DNA from: Bacteroides sp. CAG:545
Lineage (GTDB): Bacteria > Bacteroidota > Bacteroidia > Bacteroidales > UBA932
Assembly (NCBI GenBank): GCA_000432515.1
Contig: HF995990.1
Span: 18,186 to 29,775, forward strand
DNA length: 11,590 bases
Direction: 5' to 3'
The position numbers and the translations under genes were made by a program. Each line of letters opens with the position of its first letter. Within the stretch, counting starts at the first letter, position 1. Below the pieces are notes generated by a model. That model was not told where the DNA came from, searched no databases, and saw only the letters and a list, made by a program, of their open reading frames with translations. This document shows, in pieces, positions 5,856 to 11,278 of the stretch.

Positions 5856-7679
5856 ATGGCAAGAGAAATAAAATTTTCTCTGGTTTACAGGGATATGTGG
5901 CAGTCTTCCGGCAAATATGTGCCGAGAGTTGACCAGCTCGAAGAAGTAGCGCCTGCAATCATTGACATGGGATGCTTCGACAGAGTCGAAACCAATGGCG
6001 GAGCCTTCGAACAGGTGAATCTGCTCTTCGGCGAAAACCCTAACGTGGCAGTCCGCCGCTGGACAGCGCCGTTCCACAAGGCCGGCATTCAGACACACAT
6101 GCTCGAAAGAGGACTCAACGCATTGAGAATGAACCCCGTTCCGGCAGACGTCCGCGAACTTATGTTCAAGGTGAAGAAAGCGCAGGGAACCGACATCGCC
6201 CGCTCATTCTGCGGCCTCAATGACCACAGGAATCTGAAACTTTCAGTAGAATACGCGAAAAAAGCCGGGATGATTTCCCAGGTTGCGCTCTCCATCACTC
6301 ATTCGCCTGTCCATACCGTAGAATATTATATGGGTGTAGTGGACAAGGTAGTGGAATATGGATGTGACGAAATCTGCCTTAAGGATATGGCCGGCGTCGG
6401 AAGACCGACATTCCTCGCGGAACTCACAAGCTGCATCAAGAAGAAATATCCGAAACTCATTGTCCAGTATCACGGACACACCGGTCCTGGCTTCTCACCT
6501 GCATCAATGCTGGAAGTGGCACGCGCAGGAGCTGACTATCTGGACGTTGCAGTGGAACCGCTTTCGTGGGGAAAGATTCATCCGGACGTGATAACCATCC
6601 GCGAAATGATGCGTGCTGACGGCTTCCTGGTCAAGGACCTGAACATGGATGCCTATATGGAAGTGCGCAGGCTGACACAGAAATTCATTGACGATTTCCT
6701 GGGCTACTGGATAAATCCGGCCAACCATCTCATGTCGTCCCTGCTCGTAGGCTGCGGCCTTCCGGGAGGAATGATGGGATCAATGATGGCCGACCTCAAG
6801 GGCTTCCAGGCTGCCATCAATGCTTCTGAGCGTGCTCACGGCAGACCGGAAATCAGTCTTGACACATTGATGGTCAAGCTGTTCGAAGAAGTGCAGTATG
6901 TATGGCCGAGACTCGGATATCCACCGCTTGTCACCCCGTTCAGCCAGTATGTGAAGAACACCTCATTGATGAATCTGCTCAATGTCCTGAACGGCAAGCC
7001 GAGATGGACCACCATTGACAAGGATACTTGGAACATGATTCTCGGCAGGATGGGACGGCTCCCTGGTGAATTGGCGCCGGAAATCATTGACCTCGCCAAG
7101 GAAAAAGGCCTGGAATTCTACACTGGAAACCCTCAGGACATGTATCCGGACGAGTTGCCTAAATTCCGTCAGATGATGAAGGAAGAGGGCTGGGATGAAG
7201 GCCAGGACCAGGAGGAACTCTTCGAATTCGCGATGCACGAGAGACAGTACCGCGACTACAGGAGCGGAGTTGCGAAGGAAAGGTTCAATGCTGAGCTCAA
7301 TGATCTGAAAGCCAAGGCAGGAGCTCCGATAAACATCGTCCGTCCTGTAGTGGAAATGCCGAAGTTCAATGTAGAGGAATACGCGCAGAAGTATCCGCAT
7401 GCTGTTCCTGTTCAGGTTCCGGCAAAGGGCCAGCTGATGTGGCAGCTTGACGTGGATGATGACTCTTCGGCTCCGATAGCAGGAACAGAAGTCAAGGCGG
7501 GTAAGGCGATGGGCTATGTCCAGACCTATTATGGAATGGAAGAAATCGTGCCTGCTGTCGATGGCCGTGTAGTGGCCGTTACCTCAGCTCAGGGAAACAA
7601 GGTCGTGAAAGGCGAAATCGTAGCTTTCGTCGAAGGCGCGGCCGATGCTGCTCCTGCCAATGAACAGGTGACGGAATAG
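5856..7679 (+). CDS. Carboxyltransferase subunit (OadA/PycB-like) lacking the biotin lysine
   Basis: A 607-residue protein of the oxaloacetate decarboxylase alpha/pyruvate carboxylase subunit B family, which moves CO2 between biotin and an oxo-acid such as pyruvate. The HMGL-like TIM barrel (about 1-290) carries the expected site residues: RD at 12-13 (VYRDMWQSS) for the metal, Lys176 (EICLKDMAG) as the carbamylated lysine, and His206 and His208 (QYHGHTGPGF). The conserved PYC/OADA domain follows (about 300-480, PRLGYPPLVTPFSQYVKN, then PEIIDLA). The last ~80 residues look like a biotinyl domain (GTEVKAGKAMGYV, then VDGRVVAV and VVKGEIVAFVE). Where family members have AMKM or AMKT, this one has TYYGMEE, with Tyr559 at the lysine position. 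It cannot carry biotin by the usual route, so it may use a separate carrier protein or do something else. No partner subunit gene lies nearby. Confidence 0.88.
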   Translation: MAREIKFSLVYRDMWQSSGKYVPRVDQLEEVAPAIIDMGCFDRVETNGGAFEQVNLLFGENPNVAVRRWTAPFHKAGIQTHMLERGLNALRMNPVPADVRELMFKVKKAQGTDIARSFCGLNDHRNLKLSVEYAKKAGMISQVALSITHSPVHTVEYYMGVVDKVVEYGCDEICLKDMAGVGRPTFLAELTSCIKKKYPKLIVQYHGHTGPGFSPASMLEVARAGADYLDVAVEPLSWGKIHPDVITIREMMRADGFLVKDLNMDAYMEVRRLTQKFIDDFLGYWINPANHLMSSLLVGCGLPGGMMGSMMADLKGFQAAINASERAHGRPEISLDTLMVKLFEEVQYVWPRLGYPPLVTPFSQYVKNTSLMNLLNVLNGKPRWTTIDKDTWNMILGRMGRLPGELAPEIIDLAKEKGLEFYTGNPQDMYPDELPKFRQMMKEEGWDEGQDQEELFEFAMHERQYRDYRSGVAKERFNAELNDLKAKAGAPINIVRPVVEMPKFNVEEYAQKYPHAVPVQVPAKGQLMWQLDVDDDSSAPIAGTEVKAGKAMGYVQTYYGMEEIVPAVDGRVVAVTSAQGNKVVKGEIVAFVEGAADAAPANEQVTE

Positions 7680-8365
7680 TTTTCCGTCTGCGGGAGAATG
7701 AACTGCCCGTCGTTCTTGTGCCAGGTCCAAGACAATTTTATGACTGCATTTCCTTCAGGGAGATAATCCTGAACAGGAAATGTGGTCATTTTATTGATAG
7801 TGACGATATTGTTTATGCCGCTGTCCTTGCTGCTGTAGTAGCCGTCGCCCTGACTGTTGTGGACAAGCGAAAAATAGACCGTATCCTTCTGAATGCCGCA
7901 ATAGGTGAGTGCGGTCTTGTGCTCGATTCCTGAATTCTTATGGGCGAGCCATGTGGCCATGATATTGAGATAACCCCCTGAAATCCAGGCGGAATTCACA
8001 TTGACCGCGTCCTTCCAGGAATCCATGTCGAACTCTGGCGTGCTTCCTTTGGAAATGTCTGTCGGCACGATGGTGAGAGGAATCTGGAAACTTGTAAGTC
8101 GCGCATAGAATTTCCCGCTGTTTTCGTCAATGCAGTCTTCCACTTCGAAGGAGGCGTAGATTCTGCTCCCGAATTCTGCATTGAAATCGGCCGGGGCGGA
8201 GGTGAGGAAGTATGTAAGACCGGCGTCAGTGGTGATTTCATTGTCCCCGCTGACAAATCCCATAGTCAAGTCGTTGAAAATCACAGGAATACCCTTGCTG
8301 CAGGAGTTGAATGCCAATGCAGCAAGAATGATGGTGATGGTTAAGGTCAGTCTGAGGTGTTTCAT
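7589..8365 (-). CDS. NigD-like lipoprotein
   Basis: The protein is 258 residues from MKHLRLTLTITIILAALAFN; lipobox FNSC with Cys22. The start at 8395 adds ten charged residues ahead of an already complete signal and is less likely. The layout matches Bacteroidetes NigD-like proteins: an N-terminal OB-like part (about 30-115: TYFLTSAPADFNAEFGSRIY, then ASFEVED) and a C-terminal beta-sandwich (about 120-240: GGYLNIMATWLAH, VYFSLVHN, AVIKLSWTWH). This is recognition by pattern and is moderately sure. The function of the family is not established; it should sit on the cell envelope. The last ~30 codons lie antisense to the end of the carboxyltransferase gene, a 91-bp tail-to-tail overlap, and the tail there (AGAASAAPSTKATISPF) is low-complexity. 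It starts 33 bases after the Fur-family gene stop, so the two are probably one operon. Confidence 0.75.
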   Translation of the reverse strand: MKHLRLTLTITIILAALAFNSCSKGIPVIFNDLTMGFVSGDNEITTDAGLTYFLTSAPADFNAEFGSRIYASFEVEDCIDENSGKFYARLTSFQIPLTIVPTDISKGSTPEFDMDSWKDAVNVNSAWISGGYLNIMATWLAHKNSGIEHKTALTYCGIQKDTVYFSLVHNSQGDGYYSSKDSGINNIVTINKMTTFPVQDYLPEGNAVIKLSWTWHKNDGQFILPQTENYSVTCSLAGAASAAPSTKATISPFTTLFP

Positions 8366-8398
8366 TTGTTTCTTAGGTTTCGAAGCTGTGGACAACTT

Positions 8399-8872
8399 CT
8401 ATGGTTCTGTACGTTTTTTCGATACCGTGTATTTTCGGCTTGGCCGGCAAACAATCTGTACGTCAACACATTCCACCTTGAGTCCTCTGAATCTTTTCTT
8501 TCCCAATGTGGAATCCAGATATTGCATCAGTTCGTCATCTATCACATCCTTGAACGTATTGTTCACGTAGTCGTACAGATGCAGGTGCCTGAAAGTGTTC
8601 ACGTCGAAATACATCTTGCTGTTGGAACTCATACGGTGATGGTATATCCCCAACAAGGCCAGCTGTGTCAATATGTTGTAAACGGAAGCGACCGTCACCT
8701 TGGTGCTGCCGTCTTTGGCAATCTCGGCTGCCACCATATCTGCCGACGCATGCCCCAGATTGAGCATGGCCTTATGTACGGCCAGCCTCTGCTGAGTGGC
8801 CTTCAGGTCGTATTTCTTCAGTATTTTCTTGAACTCGTCAATGCTTAGCGCTTTGTGAGCCTTTGAAATCAT
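8399..8872 (-). CDS. Fur-family regulator, PerR-like metal site
   Basis: A 157-residue Fur-family repressor. The winged-helix DNA-binding half (about 10-85) includes LKATQQRLAVHKAML and VTVASVYNILTQLALLG. By alignment to Bacillus PerR by eye, the regulatory metal ligands are kept: His41 (GHASAD), Asp90, His96 and His98 (YFDVNTFRHLHLYD). A His at the position of 41 is typical of PerR-type peroxide sensing, but the metal and signal are inferred. The structural-zinc CxxC pairs of Fur/PerR are missing: the position of the first pair reads YDYVNN, and the C-terminal cysteines (135, 142) are not spaced as CxxC. Members without structural zinc are known in other lineages. The gene heads the probable operon with the NigD-like lipoprotein and has a palindrome in its own promoter. 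Confidence 0.88.
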   Translation of the reverse strand: MISKAHKALSIDEFKKILKKYDLKATQQRLAVHKAMLNLGHASADMVAAEIAKDGSTKVTVASVYNILTQLALLGIYHHRMSSNSKMYFDVNTFRHLHLYDYVNNTFKDVIDDELMQYLDSTLGKKRFRGLKVECVDVQIVCRPSRKYTVSKKRTEP

Positions 8873-8939
8873 ATCTCAAGATGTTTAGGTGTAACTGGAA
8901 TCAGGGGGAAGTACTGACATTCTATCGGCATCCGGATTA

Positions 8940-8970
8940 CAAAATTATGAAAATTTCTTTATTTTCAAAA
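8940..8970 (-). promoter_or_regulatory. Promoter of the Fur-family gene with an internal palindrome
   Basis: On the minus strand: TTTTG (8966-8970), an 18-base spacer, then TAATTTTG (8940-8947), a full match to TAnnTTTG, 68 bases upstream of the ATG. Between the boxes lies a perfect inverted repeat TGAAAAT-N6-ATTTTCA (8948-8967). Placement and AT-rich symmetry fit an autoregulatory Fur/PerR-type operator; that the gene's own product binds it is inference. Confidence 0.6.
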
Positions 8971-8976
8971 CGCTGC

Positions 8977-9007
8977 TTGGAGTTACACGGGAATTTATCT
9001 ACTTTCG
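8977..9007 (+). promoter_or_regulatory. Divergent promoter ahead of the ECF remnant
   Basis: TTGG (8977-8980), 19 bases, then TACTTTCG (9000-9007), one base from TAnnTTTG. This is a good Bacteroidetes promoter, with its -33 box seven bases from the -33 box of the opposed Fur-family gene promoter, so one bound protein could affect both. Confidence 0.55.
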
Positions 9008-9061
9008 CCACGGGAATAATGTTTGTAGGGACGGTTGCCGTTATTTGAGATTATTTGACAG

Positions 9062-9217
9062 ATGGAGAATACAGCGGACATATTGTGGAAATCCTGTGCC
9101 AATGGAAACAACGAAAGCTTCAAGTCGTTGTTCGATACCTGGTATGAACCGCTCTGCCTCCGGCAACCTGGCCAGGCAGCGTGGGGCTCAAATAAATCGA
9201 CCACATCGATCCCCTAA
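9062..9217 (+). pseudogene. Truncated ECF sigma factor (5' remnant)
   Basis: From ATG 9062 the frame reads 51 codons. The first ~33 look like the start of an ECF sigma-70 region 2: ILWKSCANGNNESFKSLFDT followed by WYEPLCL, matching the usual pattern of LW..C..G....F..LF..YY..L. After that the sequence changes to RQPGQAAWGSNKSTTSIP and stops at TAA 9215-9217. Regions 2.3-2.4 and 4 are missing, and no continuation is seen in the other frames. So this is a deletion or insertion remnant, with the break near 9155-9165. It still has a promoter (8977-9007) and is followed at once by a terminator, so a short transcript could still be made. A short functional peptide is unlikely. Confidence 0.7.
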
Positions 9218-9256
9218 AAAAAATCAGAGCCGGCTCATCACCGACTCTGTTTTTTT
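9217..9256 (+). terminator. Terminator after the ECF remnant
   Basis: Arms CAGAGCCGG (9225-9233) and CCGACTCTG (9241-9249) pair with one mismatch around a 7-base loop, followed by seven T (9250-9256). The A-run on the left allows use in the other direction too. Confidence 0.85.
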
Positions 9257-9272
9257 ACCTTCTTATTACAGT

Positions 9273-9307
9273 TTTTATCATAAAATGATTATCATCTTAT
9301 GATAAAA
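9273..9307 (+). promoter_or_regulatory. Nested palindromic array before the ATPase gene
   Basis: Outer arms TTTTATCATAA (9273-9283) and TTATGATAAAA (9297-9307) are a perfect 11-base inverted repeat. Between them lies ATGATTATCAT (9285-9295), itself a perfect palindrome about a central T. The array holds repeated TATCAT/ATGATA half-sites and ends 15 bases before the -7 box, so it covers the -33 position. This fits an operator for a dimeric regulator; a hairpin in RNA is less likely because it lies upstream of the transcription start. Confidence 0.6.
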
Positions 9308-9322
9308 TATTGTAAAAATTAC

Positions 9323-9330
9323 TATATTTG
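9323..9330 (+). promoter_or_regulatory. -7 box for the ATPase gene
   Basis: TATATTTG, a perfect TAnnTTTG match, 18 bases before the ATG at 9348, so the leader is very short. The -33 position falls inside the palindromic array and lacks a recognisable -33 box, which hints that an activator may be needed or a repressor may block here. Confidence 0.6.
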
Positions 9331-9347
9331 CTGAAAATCAGATTGTT

Positions 9348-10472
9348 ATGAATCCGTTTATTACGACTGGATACGCTGGGCCAGAATACTTTTGTGATAG
9401 AATCGAGGAGACCAAGGCGCTCACTGACCTATTGATGAATGGGAACAATGTTGCATTGATGTCCCCAAGGAGATATGGGAAAACTGATCTTATACGGCAT
9501 TGTTTCGGACAGAAGGAAATCAGTGAGAAGTATTGTACCTTTATAATTGATATCTATTCCACCAAGTCGCTATCAGAAATGACCGAGAGGATGGGAAAGT
9601 CTATCCTTGATACGCTCAAGCCGAAGGGAACGCAGGCTTGGTCTAAATTCGTGAACGCGCTTTCATCGCTCAAGGGAGGTATCAGCTACGATGCCGCCGG
9701 GGTGCCCTCGTGGACATTGCAGATCGGTGATTTGGGCAATCCGAAGACTACCCTTGATGAGATTTTTGCTTATTTGAGTAATGCTGAAAAGCCGTGTCTG
9801 GTTGCAATTGATGAATTCCAGCAAATTACGAATTATGCGGACAAGAATGTCGAGGCCACATTGAGGACATACATCCAATATTGCCCGAATGCAAAGTTCG
9901 TCTTTTCCGGTTCGCACCGCGAGATGATGGGCTCGATGTTCACCTCTTCTGCCAGGCCTTTTTATCAGAGTGCCACTATCATCAATCTTCCTCCGATTAG
10001 GGAAGAACTGTATGCCGAATTCTGCAAAAAGCATTTCGCCGCTGCCGGTAAATGTCTTGATGATGAAGTGGTCCCGGAACTTTACAAGAGGTTTGACGGG
10101 ACGACATTCTATCTCCAGAAGGTAATGAACATCTTGTTTATGCGGACCAATGAGGGCGAGACTTGCGTGAAAGAACGTATTGCTGATGCTATAGACTATA
10201 TTATAGACTTCAGTGCCGATACTTATGAGGATCTTCTATATCAGCTTCCGGAAAAGCAAAAACAGATAATCCAGGCAATCGCACTTGAAGGCAAGGCCAA
10301 GAAGATTACTTCCAGAGTATTTGTCAAGAAATATGGCTTGTCGTCTGCCAGTTCCGTAAATTCGGCAGTCAAAGGACTGCTCGAAAAAGGTTTGCTGAAT
10401 TGCTCACGTGGCGTATATCAAGTCTATGACATGTTTTTTGCAACTTGGCTCACCGAACGCTATATGAAGTAA
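9348..10472 (+). CDS. AAA/STAND-type ATPase (PF01637-like)
   Basis: A 374-residue predicted ATP-binding protein. The N-terminal YFCDRIEET motif and Walker A SPRRYGKTDL (residues 39-48, Lys45, Thr46) are typical of the ATPase_2 group. Walker B is LVAIDEFQQI (Asp155, Glu156), and a sensor-like strand is FVFSGSHREMM (184-194). The last ~80 residues (about 295-374) look like a winged helix: KQKQIIQAIALEG, SSASSVNSAVKGLLEKGLL. No transmembrane or nuclease domain is seen. Such proteins are frequent and variable in Bacteroidales genomes; they are suggested to act as switch ATPases, but the target is unknown. It stands alone with its own promoter and palindromic array, next to a sigma-factor remnant. 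By eye its codons are more AT-rich than those of miaB or the carboxyltransferase gene, which is consistent with horizontal acquisition. No terminator was recognised downstream. Confidence 0.85.
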   Translation: MNPFITTGYAGPEYFCDRIEETKALTDLLMNGNNVALMSPRRYGKTDLIRHCFGQKEISEKYCTFIIDIYSTKSLSEMTERMGKSILDTLKPKGTQAWSKFVNALSSLKGGISYDAAGVPSWTLQIGDLGNPKTTLDEIFAYLSNAEKPCLVAIDEFQQITNYADKNVEATLRTYIQYCPNAKFVFSGSHREMMGSMFTSSARPFYQSATIINLPPIREELYAEFCKKHFAAAGKCLDDEVVPELYKRFDGTTFYLQKVMNILFMRTNEGETCVKERIADAIDYIIDFSADTYEDLLYQLPEKQKQIIQAIALEGKAKKITSRVFVKKYGLSSASSVNSAVKGLLEKGLLNCSRGVYQVYDMFFATWLTERYMK

Positions 10473-10493
10473 ATTTTTATCATCTCTGCACTA

Positions 10494-10525
10494 TTTGTGT
10501 TTTATGTAAAATACACGTATTTTTG
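10494..10525 (+). promoter_or_regulatory. Promoter of the META-domain lipoprotein gene
   Basis: TTTG (10494-10497), a 20-base spacer and TATTTTTG (10518-10525): both boxes fit the Bacteroidetes consensus well. Transcription should start near 10530-10535, leaving a leader of about 60 bases. Confidence 0.7.
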
Positions 10526-10526
10526 G

Positions 10527-10570
10527 CAATTAGGCGCTTCTATGGTTTTAATGGCGGTTGTCGCTAATTG
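10527..10570 (+). promoter_or_regulatory. Inverted repeat in the META gene leader
   Basis: CAATTAGGCG (10527-10536) can pair with CGCTAATTG (10562-10570), nine pairs with one bulged G and a 25-base loop. It begins at the expected transcription start, so it could be a 5' mRNA structure or a DNA site. The sequence matches no riboswitch I recognise. Confidence 0.4.
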
Positions 10571-10594
10571 TATAATATTTTAAAACAATAGATT

Positions 10595-11023
10595 ATGAAA
10601 AAAGTAATTCTTATGTTCGTGGCTCTGGCTGTGGTTTGCGGCTGTGGAGCGGGAAAGAAATCCGATGTGGCCAAGACATTGATCGGAGACTGGGAAATCG
10701 TGGAGGCCGGCGGTCTCGCGACAGAGGGCGGCTTCGAAAAGGCTACCATTTCCTTCGATGAAAAAGAAGTTCATGGAAACACCAGCATCAACAATTTCTT
10801 CGGAGACTACACTGTCAAAGGTGATGCGATCAAATTCGGGGATCTCGGCGTGACCAAGATGATGGGCCCAACCCCAGAGGTGGAAACTGCTGTGCTTGAA
10901 GGTCTTGATGCTGCCGCTAAAGTTCAGGTTACTGATGATGACAATGTCTCGATTCTCTCAAAGGAAGGAAACACAGTCCTGAAACTCAAGAGGAAATTGA
11001 TTCGTATAGAAGAGCAGGCCTGA
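10595..11023 (+). CDS. META-domain (HslJ-like) lipoprotein
   Basis: A 142-residue small lipoprotein. MKKVILMFVALAVVCGC is the signal, with Cys17 as the likely lipidated residue. The mature part fits a META domain: LIGDWEIVEAGG, then ISFDEKEVHGNTSINNFFGD with the typical GN...N.FFG pattern, YTVKGDAIKFGDLGVTKMMG, and a last strand VSILSKEGNTVLKLKRK. META lipoproteins are linked to envelope stress and heat-shock responses (HslJ in E. coli); the molecular role is not known. It is alone between its own promoter and a strong terminator. The length is normal for a single-domain member. Confidence 0.85.
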   Translation: MKKVILMFVALAVVCGCGAGKKSDVAKTLIGDWEIVEAGGLATEGGFEKATISFDEKEVHGNTSINNFFGDYTVKGDAIKFGDLGVTKMMGPTPEVETAVLEGLDAAAKVQVTDDDNVSILSKEGNTVLKLKRKLIRIEEQA

Positions 11024-11035
11024 TGTTATAGAAAA

Positions 11036-11053
11036 GCGGTCCCGATGAACCGC
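11036..11053 (+). repeat. Small hairpin after the META gene
   Basis: GCGGT (11036-11040) and ACCGC (11049-11053) pair around an 8-base loop, 13 bases past the stop codon. No T-run follows. It may protect the mRNA 3' end upstream of the main terminator. Confidence 0.35.
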
Positions 11054-11071
11054 CTGAATGAACGAAACATA

Positions 11072-11116
11072 AAAAGCCGGTTAGAGAACCTTTGTGAACC
11101 TCTGACCGGTTTTATC
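11072..11116 (+). terminator. Terminator of the META gene
   Basis: CCGGTTAGAG (11077-11086) pairs with CTCTGACCGG (11100-11109) over ten bases including one G-T wobble, flanked by A-run and TTTT, so it may act in both directions. Confidence 0.8.
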
Positions 11117-11164
11117 TTATATGCCCTTATTACTGATACTGAGTATAGTTGACTCAAAATGCTA

Positions 11165-11248
11165 AGTTTGTCCGTAAATAGGTGGAGTTTACGGATAAGT
11201 TGTTTGAATACAACTTGTCCGTAAGAAGGCGGGTTTTCACGGATAAAA
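11165..11248. repeat. Array of four alternating TTGTCCGTAA-type units
   Basis: Four related units alternate in orientation: TTTGTCCGTAAA (11167-11178), TTTACGGATAA (11188-11198), CTTGTCCGTAA (11214-11224) and TCACGGATAAA (11237-11247). Units two and three form a strong hairpin, TTACGGATAAGTTG with CAACTTGTCCGTAA, 14 positions with one G-T wobble and an 8-base loop. No gene is visible here. It may be a dispersed intergenic repeat or a multi-site protein target. Confidence 0.6.
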
Positions 11249-11278
11249 TCACATTCTGTGAGACAACGATTATCATGT

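Noticed and set aside
11165..11248. A CRISPR array
   Set aside because: The units alternate in orientation, are only about ten bases, and the spacers are irregular and short; no cas genes are present.
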